NCBI GenBank assembly: GCA_026545765.1
Contig: JAIFAC010000007.1
Coordinates: 992,001-1,056,000 of the forward strand
DNA length: 64,000 nucleotides
Reading direction: 5' to 3'
From: Plantago major
Lineage: Eukaryota; Streptophyta; Magnoliopsida; Lamiales; Plantaginaceae
Made by a program: the position numbers and the translations under genes. The notes under the pieces were generated by a model. The model searched no databases. It had not been told where the DNA came from and saw only the letters and a program-made list of their open reading frames with translations. Shown here one piece after another: positions 14,743-25,700 of the stretch (the first letter of the stretch is position 1; every line of letters begins with the position of its first letter).

Positions 14743-15099
14743 GTTTGCCTGGCTAACCAGAAAAGTTTATACACACATTATTATTTATTTTTTATTGGGT
14801 TTATAATATAAATAATAAATATAAATACAAACAACATTTTAATCAAACCAAAAATAAATTCAGATCTTCCGCGGTTAGGATCTTTTAGCCCACATGTAAG
14901 ATGTAAGGAAATAGTTATAAAATATTTATCTGCTCTGTCCCAGTAAAATACCCAGCTAAAATTAAAGATACTCCTTAATTAGGCTTCTAAACTAAACGCA
15001 TTTAAAAATAACAGATCATAAAGATCCTTACTTAAACAACGATTTTATTACAACTTCTCCGCTTCTGCGAGATAATAGTGTAAAATGGTAGAAATGGGA

Positions 15100-15391
15100 G
15101 ATAGCTAATTGGGTACAGTAATTGATAAGGCATGCACGTGGGCAAAAAAAAAGGTGTCATGCCTGCTCATGACTGCATGTATGATCTGCCACACAACTTG
15201 GATGTACCTTTTTGCACACTTTCTGAGTGAATTTGAACGATCCTGGAAAACTCTGCACTGGACCCCCTTCTTCTGCATCATGTGTTGTGGTTGGCACAAG
15301 CATGCATATTGGATTGAATAAGGTTGTATGCCTATGCATGTGACATCATTCAACTGAGACGTGAGGTGCCATAGTAACAATCGTGCTGAAA
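15100..15391. other. Start of GC-richer island, function unknown
   Basis: G+C rises abruptly to a level normal for plant mtDNA. Frames of 60-91 codons are open on both strands but resemble no known protein, so coding is not supported. The stretch is strikingly rich in TGCATG/GCATGC/ATGCAT-type words (around 15130, 15160, 15173, 15301 and 15333), which are self-complementary. It lies directly 5' of a group II intron 5' region, so it could be a decayed upstream exon, a leader, or a separate insertion. No exon of a known nad, cox or atp gene was recognised. Confidence 0.45.
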
Positions 15392-15602
15392 ATGCGGTGG
15401 CTTAGGGCAATTGGTAGTAAGCCTTGCATGTGGGATGCTTGTAGGAGGTGAACTGGATAGATGTGTATTGGATGACTTGTTTAGTTGTGGATTAGTGTGG
15501 CACAGAAGAAAGGCCTCTTCCCTAAGCCAACTCTTGGGCTATGCTGGTACTATGGGCCTACTGACTCCCGTTATAGGGTCTCACCGTTCTCGACTCTATT
15601 AG
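15392..15602 (+). ncRNA. Group II intron 5' region (domain I), copy A
   Basis: Assigned from a GUGYG-like start (ATGCGGTGG at 15392-15400), an AAGCCTTGCATGTGGGATGC segment of the kind seen in plant mitochondrial domain I, and homology of 15449-15602 to the sequence directly after the nad4 remnant (61500-61661 on the other strand, about 85% identical with four small indels). The first base would be A instead of the nearly invariant G, which would impair splicing if the boundary is right. No domain V follows on this strand, so this is a truncated intron or the 5' half of a split one. The assignment rests on recognition of intron style, not on a folded model. Confidence 0.5.
15449..15602 (+). 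repeat. Dispersed 155-bp repeat, copy A
   Basis: Begins near TGAACTGGATAGATGTG and ends at CGACTCTATTAG. It aligns to 61500-61661 in inverted orientation. Identity is about 85%, with length differences of 3, 3, 2 and 5 nt. Homology stops sharply at the 3' end in both copies. It is the longest repeat I found in the window and links the two gene-bearing islands. Confidence 0.85.
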
Positions 15603-15859
15603 GTATTGCTTATTTGAGATGCCTGCTTGCTGATGACTTCTTACCCTTACCACCTTTGACAAGGCACCGGTCACAGGTGAAAGATTGCACAAAGTTTCTT
15701 TGGCTCAATTTTCGACATCTCAACGAAGCTGTGTTCACGATTGACATGCTATGGTTCCCTTCTACTATACTATATATAATAAGGTTAGTCTTCCTGCTTC
15801 TGCTCGACTTCCTTAGAGCCAATTCTTCTTGGTCGCCCTGCCTAAACCAATCATCATAT
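15603..15859 (-). other. Open sequence downstream of a group II intron 3' end
   Basis: On the - strand, a frame stays open from 15870 to a stop at 15610 (87 codons, with an internal ATG at 15822). It would be the exon side of the domain VI just upstream. The product would be basic and Ser/Lys/Arg-rich with a CDRC pair near its end and no membrane segments, unlike any nad exon I know. The + strand is also open for 130 codons across the same DNA, so openness is partly an effect of higher G+C. It could be a diverged exon, intron interior, or non-coding. No product is assigned. Confidence 0.25.
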
Positions 15860-15924
15860 CGGTTCCTAAGTCATTGATGACTTGGCTACAAAACCGTACT
15901 TGAGGCTCTGACCTCATACGGCTC
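15860..15924 (-). ncRNA. Group II intron domains V and VI (3' end)
   Basis: Domain V runs 15924 to 15891 (34 nt), starting GAGCCGTATGAGG and ending AGTACGGTTT. This is nearly the standard plant mitochondrial domain V and includes the AGC catalytic triad. Its tetraloop reads CAGA instead of a GNRA loop such as GAGA, which should weaken docking into domain I. Domain VI follows: CCAAGTCAT (15885-15877) pairs with ATGACTT-A-GG (15874-15865), leaving a bulged A at 15867 as the probable branch point. The 3' splice site should lie near 15859-15862. The module sits about 80 nt downstream of rps12 on the same strand, after a purine-rich spacer, and no domain I is seen upstream on this strand. It is therefore a remnant or the 3' half of a trans-spliced intron. 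Confidence 0.8.
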
Positions 15925-16005
15925 CTATACTTGGGAATAGACGTTCTTTAGATATTCTTGTACTTTCGACTTTGTTCTTCTTTCTTCACCCCGTTGTTTC
16001 TTTAA

Positions 16006-16386
16006 TCAACGAGTCGACTTTGGCTTCTCTGTGCCATACTTCGATCTTCCTTTACGTCGTTCTGGAATGCCCATCAGATCACGTACACCTCGAATACAAT
16101 GGAACTTTACACCTGGCAGGTCTTTGACACGACCTCCCCTCACTAGCACCTTGGAATGTTCTTGCAAATTATGACCTTCACCTGGAATGTGAGCAAATAG
16201 AATGTGTTTGTTGGTTAGCTGTACTTTGGCGATTTTACGTAGAGCGGAATTAGGTTTTTTGGGTGTTCTTGTAAAAACGCGAAGACAGATACCTTCTTTT
16301 TGAGGGCATCCTGCTAAAGCTCGATTTCGGTTAACCCTGTGCTTTGTTTTTCTACCGTGTCGAATTAATTGGTTGATGGTAGGCAT
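16006..16386 (-). CDS. rps12: Mitochondrial ribosomal protein S12
   Basis: Encodes S12 of the mitochondrial small subunit, which lines the decoding centre. Length is 126 aa against about 125 in land plants. S12 landmarks are present: [11 protein letters not shown] (41-51), [13 protein letters not shown] (66-78), [10 protein letters not shown] (84-93) and FHCIRGV (95-101). The [14 protein letters not shown] and CIRGV segments are the plant mitochondrial form; the plastid protein differs and its gene is trans-spliced. Leu35, Leu49, Leu74, Leu90, Phe95 and Cys97 are encoded directly, at positions commonly created by C-to-U editing in angiosperms. Several basic-surface substitutions (KTKHRVNRN, near 13-21) show accelerated change. 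The usual upstream partner nad3 is absent. The start is the standard MPT; the stop is TGA. The frame is intact, so probably functional. Confidence 0.96.
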   Translation of the reverse strand: MPTINQLIRHGRKTKHRVNRNRALAGCPQKEGICLRVFTRTPKKPNSALRKIAKVQLTNKHILFAHIPGEGHNLQEHSKVLVRGGRVKDLPGVKFHCIRGVRDLMGIPERRKGRSKYGTEKPKSTR

Positions 16387-17053
16387 GTGCTCTCATTTTC
16401 GTGAATGCTCTGATTGCTTTCCTTAAATGTCCAAGCTCTAAATGGACTTATAGACTTTGCTGCTGAAACAAGGATCCTTTCTATCTACTATCTATAACAA
16501 CTCTATACTCTAACTCAATTTGATTTCATTCGACTTTTTTTTCTGTCTAGATTTGGAAAGAATAATCGCGGCGAGTTAGGCGATTGTTGAACTGAAAGCA
16601 AGTCATTCCAATAAATCAATGTGTAACTGCGGTGAGGAACTCCAAAAGTCTGGAGTACACAGTTCTCAAGGCTAGTAAGCTGAGAAAGATCCAATCAATA
16701 TCTACTAGAATTACTAGAATCAGCCTATACTATATAATCTTACATCTTATCTTTATCTTCGAATTGCCAAAAAATACATAGAAATACAAAGGGAAATTCA
16801 TAGAAGATTCTAACATCTAACAAGAGAAAAATTAGACTACTGGTAAAACGAATTCTATAACGTTCTAGTCTCTTTTCTTCTATAAAGGACTCGTGTGAAA
16901 TCCCACAAAGTCGTAACTGCCTATATAGTTGAAACACGTGGGCACATAAATAATGCAAGGTATGTACTTACTAAAAGGAAGCCTCTTTAATTTAATAAAA
17001 TAATAAGTCTTTTAATTTAAGAAGGAACTCTATTTTCTTATCTATATTAAGGT
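16387..17053. other. rps12 upstream region
   Basis: In most land-plant mtDNAs nad3 lies just upstream of rps12; no nad3 coding sequence is detectable here on either strand. The first 300 bp keep moderate G+C, then composition falls back to AT-rich. A 72-codon - strand frame at 16740-16958 has no recognisable relative and is treated as chance. The stretch contains the shared motif at 16806-16841 described separately. Confidence 0.6.
16806..16841 (-). promoter_or_regulatory. Shared upstream motif, rps12 copy
   Basis: On the + strand this reads GATTCTAAC, ATCTAAC, AAGAGAAAAATTAGACTACT. It matches 63281-63309 at all but one position once the 7-nt internal ATCTAAC duplication is set aside. Both copies lie upstream of a - strand gene in the same orientation: about 420 nt before the rps12 start here and about 200 nt before the 260-codon ORF there. 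A shared promoter, leader or RNA-binding site is plausible; a random repeat is the alternative. Confidence 0.4.
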
Positions 17054-17374
17054 CTAAGCTGCAGCTAGAACTAGGGCATGGCTCTTTACTTTTTTGTTGT
17101 TTATAGGTTTGGCTTGGCTGGCTAGGATTTGATCTTTCTTTACTATAACTATATTATAACTATATTTAGAATTTAGGTGGAAATCTCTATATGAGTCTCT
17201 CCTTTTTATAAACGCAAGTGATCCAACAAAAAGAAGGCGTAAAACTACGAAATGCTTTATATGTGACAGCAGTAAAGAACTTCTTGTATGTAATACTGAC
17301 AGCAGTTTCTCATAAGCACAAGAAGAATCAAGGAAATCCTTTTGGCGGATAAAAGTGGTAAAATAATCCACCAA
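17054..17374 (-). CDS. Doubtful 106-codon ORF upstream of rps12
   Basis: A 106-codon - strand frame, same orientation as rps12, with its stop 667 nt upstream of the rps12 start codon. One hydrophobic patch (VVLRLLFVGSLAF, near 43-55) is followed by a basic C-terminal half. It resembles no mitochondrial protein I know and is not nad3. Roughly one frame of this length is expected by chance in the window, so coding is weakly supported. Confidence 0.12.
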   Translation of the reverse strand: MVDYFTTFIRQKDFLDSSCAYEKLLSVLHTRSSLLLSHIKHFVVLRLLFVGSLAFIKRRDSYRDFHLNSKYSYNIVIVKKDQILASQAKPINNKKVKSHALVLAAA

Positions 17375-20300
17375 TATAAATCCACCATATAAATGTAGAT
17401 TTTCTTTCCTGGTTTCTACTAAACAAATACGAGTCCAAGTACAATAAAATAATTAAAATGCCTTATTACTCTAGATTGTTAGCAGACTCTTTGATTTTAC
17501 AACTCTAGGGTGTGTCCTTTAGTGTTGTTATTGTTGGAATACTAAAAAAATGGACGAGCTTCTGACAGACCAAAAAGTGGTGCACCAAATTAACCCGCAA
17601 CAAAGGCAAAGGCCCAGAAAAGACTATTATTATAATTATAATTGTAAGTTATGGAACTAGAATTCGCCAGGATTTGATACTAGAGGATGCCAAAAATAAT
17701 GAAATAAGAAAATAAATATAAGGCCTGTCTTTTCTTTCTAATAAGTTTTTATAAGTTAAACCTATGAACTTGTGTTTCTCTTATGGTTATGGATATACGT
17801 GCCGCTAGTTTATAAGTATAATAAAAATAGGCTCTTTCTTACAGAATCTTTTAGTAAGGAAAAATACTAAGAGCCTTAAAGAAAGGCAGATGAAAAAGTT
17901 GATCTCAGAGAAATCCTTGTCGGGCAGAATTGGTTGTTAGCGTGGATTATAAGAGGACATGTAGCGTAGCACGTTCTCTATTTCATTCTTTATATTGTTG
18001 TGAGTATTCGTTAACACCACTATCCTACATTATTAGTATTCTACCATTAAAGTACTATATTGACGTAGAACAACAAGTTAACTTAGAAAAATAATAGACC
18101 ACAAAGAAAAGGAAATCTAGCGGGAATTTATTATTAAACCCCCTAATCAAGGAAGAACCAAAAGTCCAGAAAAACCCCTGCACATAAAAAACGGGAAAGT
18201 TCTAAAGTATAAGGAACAGCAAAATCAAAATTATGTCTGCACTTCCCGGGATAATATAATGAGAGCCTGGTGCAATACCATCAATAGAAGCTTCCGTGGG
18301 TTAATTATAGAGTCGACGTATACTACCAAATTTAAATATCAAATGTAGAGCAAATAGTTCTAAAGATTTCTTCTCTTATCTTAGAGTATTTCATATAAAT
18401 AATATAAGAGTAAAAAAAGGAATATAAACCATAAATGTATATATCACACACCTTAAGTAAAGACTTAATTGGTAAGAGAGTTCCTATCGAACCACTACAG
18501 AAATATATATATGATTACAAAATATAATTTATTAAAATTCAAAATAAAAAAATGAAAATATAAAGAAGAGTTGGGTTTCTTACTCTTTCTTTGTAGTTAG
18601 AATTTTTCGAACTATAGAACCAAAAAGTACTGGGGTTGAATCTTTCATAAGCTCTAGTATAATTATAATAGTTATATTAAGCCTCTCTTCAAGATTTTCC
18701 AACAAATGCACTTCTGCGGCTTAAGTGATTTATTAGATTTATTAGTCAGATATGGTGTTTGTAATAAATTTACAGCATCGCGCGCATTATACCATTATAC
18801 CTAGGTTGTGTAGCTTTATATGGCTTAATTACTTCCTAAGGAAACCCTTGATGTTTACTACTGTGAGTGAGAACTTCAATTGTTGGAGATGTCTTGCTTG
18901 AAATCACTCTATATTGCTAACTTGATAAAAAGGAAGAAGAGGGAGTACTTTTCATATCGTAAGCATTTCCTCCTCCCTGACTAATTAATTATAGAATAAG
19001 CTAACTAAGTTTAAAGGAGCATACTACAGCTCTTGTTATGATCTAGATATATACTACCTTGTAAGCCTCTCCCGTGAAAATCCACGATATTATTTTTAGT
19101 AAATCCTTGTACAAGACCTGGGCTAACTTTTTAACTCAATAAAATGCATGCTAGTGGTAATATGTAGTATTGTATGTAATAAAGGTGAATTAAAATTGTG
19201 GGGTCTTGAATGAAGGAAGTCGTACAACAAATCAACAAATTTCGTGCATATGTAATTAATGTAAAGATTTAAATTAATAAGGACTGCTTGCTAATTCGTA
19301 AAAAAAAGTTAGAAATGTATTTATTATTATTTTATATTGTGTAATAATAAGGATAAGATTAGAATATAGAAGTTCTTGTATGTAAGTTAGTCAAAATTAC
19401 TTGTTGTTTGGTCGATTAACATATTAAAGTATTGGTATTCATATTCTTACTGAGACGTTGTTAACAGAAAAAAAAGATCAATAGAAGAAAAGTACAAAAG
19501 TACTACAAGTTCTTATACATCATAATAAATAATACAGAATTTATTCTTTATCACAACAAGATTTGTAGCTATAACACAAAAAAAAAGCCCTACTTAATTT
19601 TTTTTATTTTATATAACTTAATTAGTAAAACTTAGTAAATCGTCCGTAAAATTGGGTAAATCTCGTACGTTGTAAAGATAAATTTAGTCTTACTTTGTAC
19701 TTACTTTGTAATATGAAAAAATATGTGAGATATTTTATGAAATATGTTAGCAAAAAGGAGGAAAGAAAGGGGCTCCTTGGGTTATAATTAAAGAAGGAAA
19801 CCCGTGAAATAAAGAATAATCACCAATATTGACTCTGGAATAGTTCATTAATGAAGAAGGCGTAGTCTCCGCATATAACCGACTTTTATTTTTATTTATA
19901 GTTTAATTACCGCGTGCAAAGAGTGTGTGGTATAGTCTTGCTTTTCTCTGTATGAAAAAATAAGAGAGAGATCAAAAGAAAAAAAAGATGTACTATACAT
20001 ATAATTACATTTACATTACACGAACGGATTACACGCCACAAATCACATATATCAGAATTAAGATAATTAAGTAAATTGGAGAAATTATACCTTATTATTA
20101 ATCCTGAAAGCAGCATATTATTATATTTTTATTGGACTAAATGTCTGTGCCTAACAAATAATTGGACCATCCATAGAAAGATATTCCTAAGTTTTTAGAA
20201 ATTCTATATACTTCTACTTAACTAGTTGCTAAAAATAAATCTTGGATTAGATATCTACCGTTTTTTTAAACATTACCACGAAGTTCTATCTCTAATAAAG

Positions 20301-21027
20301 AACACTGTACCCAAAAAGGTGGATAGAAACGATTCTAGGGCAGTTAAAATTAACATACACTTAGCCATGCGGAATCACAAATACAGATATTTTATTATAT
20401 TGATGAATATTTTTTATTTTTGATTGACCTTTCCTGTAGAGATTCCTACTGCAATAGTTAGAATTATAGGCTTCTTTAGTAATGTAAGGATTGAATATTC
20501 TTATGAAAATGAAAAAAAAAAGTAAAGTGACAGACATAAATTTGATACCGTATATACCAATCAATCGCTAATACACAAACAAGAAGTATTCTGGAAAGCT
20601 AACATTATTTGTAAAAAAATAAAAAAAATAGATAAAGATACTCACTGCCCTAATCTTTTGACTTGGCCGAACAGTCATAGCTATTCTCATCGGATCCATG
20701 TATTCTTGTGTTTTATAGAATATGATGTAGTTCTATAAATTTACTAATTCAGATCTATGTCATATAATAAGAATTCCTTTAGTAGATAGTTTATTTTATT
20801 GATATTTCCCTTCCACGTTTAGAGGGTCGTTGTCTCTTCTCTCGTCGATACTCTATAAAAAAAAGGGTGGACTCCTATTTTATAATACGCTGTTGTAGTA
20901 GAAAATATGGAGCTTCCTAAAGAAAAAGACTCCCGCAAATCTGGTACTCCGGACTTAATTTAGAAGGCATAAGTTCACAGAAAGACGCATTTACTTGGAC
21001 AATGTAGTTGAGTTATTCATTACTTAT

Positions 21028-21040
21028 TATATATATAAGT

Positions 21041-21068
<28 letters not shown>
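21028..21068. repeat. (TA)n tract
   Basis: About 40 bp of almost pure TA dinucleotide, interrupted once by AAGT. It is the longest such tract of several in the window. It could extrude as a cruciform but has no specific implied function. Confidence 0.85.
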
Positions 21069-21071
<3 letters not shown>

Positions 21072-22716
21072 TCGCCCGAGAAGACCCACCACATGAATTA
21101 TTCGCCTAGACACAGAAAAGACAAGGTTCTTTAGACAAAAGCTACTACTGATTTAGAAAACGTAAAAGTTTCTTATTTTTATTTATTTGACATAATATCC
21201 ACTACTCCAAGGAAAAAGTTCTACGAGTAGACTAGACTTTTTGTTTTGATAGGGCAACGACGCATGCACACACACATATACAATAAATATCCGCATTAAT
21301 TGTTTGATTATTTATTTTATTGGAAATTCACATTCATGTTCGTGTTAACCGAAGTTGTTGCTTCAACTAATTAAAGTAAATATTGTCGTCTGGAAAAAAG
21401 AAATTAATATTATTGATTGATATACATTCAAAACGAGTTAAAGGATCCCGAAGAAGATTCTAAATATTCACGTAGAAGAATCCATAAGTGACTTCTAAAA
21501 CTAAAATATAAAGTAAAATAGAAAGAGGGCATGCTTACCTTACAGAAAGGAAAATACTATATGCTCTTCTATATCTTCTTCTTCTGACTAAAATTACTAG
21601 AACGTATGGATTTATGCCTCCCCCGCTCTTTTTTAGTTTGACCTCCGTATGTGTTATTTTCCGACAACGTTTCTAGTTGTTCTTCATTAATTCAATAAGA
21701 AATAGTTATAAAGTACTTCATCCAAAAAGAAAGTATGCTACCCTTAATTCCCTTAATTATTATTCTATACACGACCTTCTTCGAGGCTTATTCTCAACTA
21801 CAAATAAAGCAACCCGATTCTTACAACTCAATGTGCCAATACCATGTTATGTTGAAATTGTATTCCCTATTTTTCTATTTCTACGATGTTACAATATGCC
21901 CTTTTACTTCTTGTCAATGAAATTCCATAAAATGCTCTTTCCTTTCCTTGTCATTCATGTGGTCACATCTTTTAAACTTTAGAGTTATTTGTAGAAGTTC
22001 ACGTTGTTGGGGAAGTTTAGTGAGAAACAAAAAAAGCAATTCGTAGAAAAAAGTCTAATAAATAGTTGTAAGGTATTTGTAAATGTTAACACTGCTATAC
22101 TTATTATATATACTACTACTTACTGTACTATTTTCCTAAGCTAGGACTAGGACTTAAATGACTGTTAGGGAGAGAAAAGAAAGCTAGACCTAGATATCCA
22201 TCCCGACTACCTAAGTTTCTAGTATATAAATACATTTACAAGTGAGGATAATAACCTAGTTTTTGTACACTGTTTGGTTATAATAATAAGTTGTAGTTAC
22301 AAGTTTTTGGTATTATAATTTTATATGTATGACTAGTATGACTAGGAATTCGATCTACTGTATTGACTCTCGGGTACGTAAAAGATAGATAATAAATAGA
22401 GATTCAAAAAAAAAGTCAGCATACATGTAGCTTGAGAGAGACATTTAACGAAAAAGTTTCCTAACGGGGATTCCTGAATGAGATGGAAGACAATTCCAGT
22501 ATACTTTCTAAGTAGTAACCTAAAAAAGGACACAAGAATAAAAACGAAAGTAAACCGCATGTTTTTGCCAATTACATTTTTAAGAAATACGAGATTGTAT
22601 TCAACAAGGATAAAAGAGAGTTGTATCACTCGTGCCACAGACACAGTTCCTTGACGAAAGCTAGAAGGCAATTCTACATGAAGATAGAAATGAAGATATA
22701 GAAAAAAGAGAAATAA

Positions 22717-22744
22717 ATAATAGCATATATATATATGCTATTAT
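22717..22744. repeat. Perfect 28-bp palindrome
   Basis: Both arms of 14 bp match exactly, with no loop (ATAATAGCATATAT and its complement). The GC pairs in GCAT/ATGC show it is more than a TA run. It could form a cruciform or act as a hairpin in RNA. No adjacent gene suggests a terminator or processing role. Confidence 0.8.
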
Positions 22745-25700
22745 CCCTTGCTTGCAGTGCCCAAAATTAAAGACATAATTAAGATTTAGTAAGTTGGTTA
22801 GCTTAGTTTCTCTCTTTGACTGTTAACTACTTTTTTCGTCTTATTATACGTTAATTAATTATTTATTTTATTGCAAAGAAAGCAACGTGATTCGAGGAAA
22901 AAGAACGAGAACATTACATTATTGTTTAGAACTCTCGATTTTTCTATTGTAAGTATATACAGGATAGAGAAGAGGCTTCAATCTCATATGTATTTATTGC
23001 CCTCCTTCCTCTCTTCAGAAGAAAAGATTCTATGTAGATGATTTTGATTACAGGGAAAAACTTCACCTCCTATAATACCTTGCATTTATTCTATTGGGTT
23101 AGCTGGTTAGTTAGAAAGAATAGGTATTCTACACTTCTCTTGTATGTATACAATATATATATATAATATACAATTAATTTCTTACCGTGGGCTCTTCTAT
23201 TTGTATTAGACAAACAAATCATCTTTTTGAGCTAACCTTTATTTCAGATATTTCCTATACCCTTTGCATTCGGCACTTGAATTCCTTACTTTATGACCTT
23301 ACAATGAGTCTCGACTTACTATACATAGGTCAGTAGCACTTTGGATATTAGATATTTATCCTCTTAATATAATAACGAAATCTAATAATTCATAATATTC
23401 ACAGCAGTGACGTTTGCGCTTATAAAATGCCTAATAATACAGCGGATAGTATATGGATGCAGTTACTACTTATTTTTCCTACCATTGTTTATAAATATGT
23501 ACTGTGCTTTTTTCTCTGCACTTATTTTCTTTTCTTCTTATGACTTGACTAGATAGATATAATATAAAATTAGAAGAGAGCTTAGTATGGCTTTTATTGA
23601 ACCCCTTTTTTTAAACAAACCAACAAGTTGATCCCGTACCACCTAGAGCAAGACTTACATAAGATCGATTTACATAAAAGAAACAAACAAGAAGAGACTA
23701 ACCAAGCAAAATAGGTTGAGGAATCAGCATGCATATAGTTACAATAACCTAGGGATTGCTTATTAGTACAAACTCTTTTCCCCCTTCATTTAGAACATTA
23801 GTGGAGGGGTTAACTCCTGAATCAATTCCTTAAAACGTATACTTTCACAGGTAGGTGCGCTCGTTCGTAGACAACAAAAATAAATAATGATTTCAGGATT
23901 AACTTCTTACTTATCTTACTTACTCTAAGGCAAATACATGCTATATGTCCAAAACCCGAAAGTAAGTAAAACTTAAGTTAAGATTTAAAATCGAAATAAA
24001 ATCATGCCTTTATGTTATGGAGAAAATACAGATCAGTAGAATAATGAACCATTCCTATTTATTTGATTAGGCACGACAGGTGTAAATAAATGTTTAACCT
24101 AAGAGGGCATGGAAAGGATTAGGCGTATATAACCATAATTCTATTGGAAAGAGAAATAACGGAGTAGTTTTTTATTTATTTTTTGCTTTAAAATGAGGAT
24201 CTTCTTACTTAGGCGTGTATAAATTCAGTAATGGAAAAGGAGAGACATTTTTTGCACAGTAACGTAATAAAGTGAAAATATTGATTGTGCGAATGAATGG
24301 AAGTCTTACTATTACACGTGATGCCTTTTCTCTGAATAAACGCAAGCAGCCGTACCTCTTACTACACTCTTCCAAATACCTGTTTGGGTTATCATTCTTT
24401 GTTATAAAATTATAGTGTCCGTCTTTATTTTCTACCTATTCTTAGTTGTGACGAAAGAGTATATTCGAGAAAGTATCAAGTATGTTATCAATCAATTATA
24501 TAAGTTTCGGTTCTATTTCTATATTATTAAAGTGCAGACTCCCGCATTCCCTCTCATCCCGGGTTGGGGTTGACACAAAAAAGCAACGGCAAGGAATCAA
24601 TCCTTCGATGATCAATTTGGTGTTATTTACATAAATTACATATTTTTTATTTATTAACAGAGCATGATTACGAAATTTATATATAAATATAAATTAAATG
24701 GCAAGGTTACTTTTAAATAATTGATTCAATTAACCTCTTTTCCTTCCTTTCGATTGGATTAGTTAAATGTTAAATATGGGTTAGAAGTAGAATTAATATA
24801 CAAAGAATACAAAGGAAACTCTTTATTAGTCAGCAAAAAAGAGAACAACTGCCGAAATGGGTAAGATATTTGTGCAATCAACTGATTATAGATATATTTT
24901 GAAGCGAAGAGGGATTTCTCGTGAATTTATAGAATGTTTATATAATCTATGACATTTCTTTTTGTTAGTACCTTACTTAAATAAATAACTTTTTGCCTTG
25001 TTTGTTATCATATAATTTATCTAATGATATCATCAATATCGAGAAAAATACGCTTTTTTTATCCTATTTAATTATTAAGTAAACCTCAGCATATGTACAA
25101 TTGTTCTACTTCTACTACAAAAAAAAATACCAAATAAAAAAAATCAGTATCTATAATCATAAATACTACTTATCATTCCACTATTATTCTACAATATGTT
25201 TGTGCTTGTTTCTTTAGTAATTTGGTTTAAGTTTCTGCCGGCCGATCCCTCCTAACCTTCTAGGCTGTATCACTTTCGTAACATCTACTGAATTTCTTCT
25301 TATTTTATTTTCTTATGGATGCACTAGCATAGGACAAATTTATATATCCTAAGTATTCTGTATCTGCTTATACTTTACTTTTTATATTATTTATGAGCAT
25401 TATAACACTATTCTACAGGTCTACTACAACACAACAAACAAGGGAAATAGAATTACTAGATATGCCTTTTAAATTCTTCCAGGAAGTGCCTTTCTTTTTC
25501 AGGCAAATATTTTGAAGTTATCCTTTGTAGGAGAATATCTCAAAAATAAGGCTACTACATTATCTAATCGTGGACATATTGACTGACAAGACCTGGAATT
25601 TATACCTATGTTTGTTTGTTCATATGCATGCTCTCCGAAGTAAGTCTATCTAAAAAAGCCGGTCAGATATTTTATTTATTTATACTAGTGGTGCTAGTAC

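Larger units (their letters stand above)
8074..15099. other. AT-rich gene-free stretch
   Basis: No gene, tRNA or rRNA recognised. Open frames here (up to 93 codons around 11.3-11.6 kb) overlap on opposite strands and resemble nothing known. Simple repeats visible include (AT)n at about 11153-11167, a TATAG pentamer run at 13661-13679, and two exact 12-bp copies of GCCGTAAGATTT at 14719-14742. Confidence 0.7.

Noticed and set aside
15105..15380. 91-codon - strand and 70-codon + strand frames in the island
   Set aside because: Openness on both strands follows from the higher G+C; neither product resembles a known protein.
15603..15870. matR or another intron maturase fragment
   Set aside because: No reverse-transcriptase or domain X motif is recognisable in any frame; a single CDRC pair is not enough.
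16006..16386. Plastid rps12
   Set aside because: The [14 protein letters not shown] and CIRGV segments are of the mitochondrial type, and the gene is uninterrupted, unlike the trans-spliced plastid gene.
16740..17374. nad3 or another co-transcribed gene upstream of rps12
   Set aside because: The 72- and 106-codon frames here do not resemble nad3 or any mitochondrial protein, and such lengths are expected by chance.
21677..22671. Frames of 101 and 109 codons as genes
   Set aside because: Random-looking composition, AT-driven Phe/Leu/Tyr content, overlapping alternative frames and no recognisable motif.
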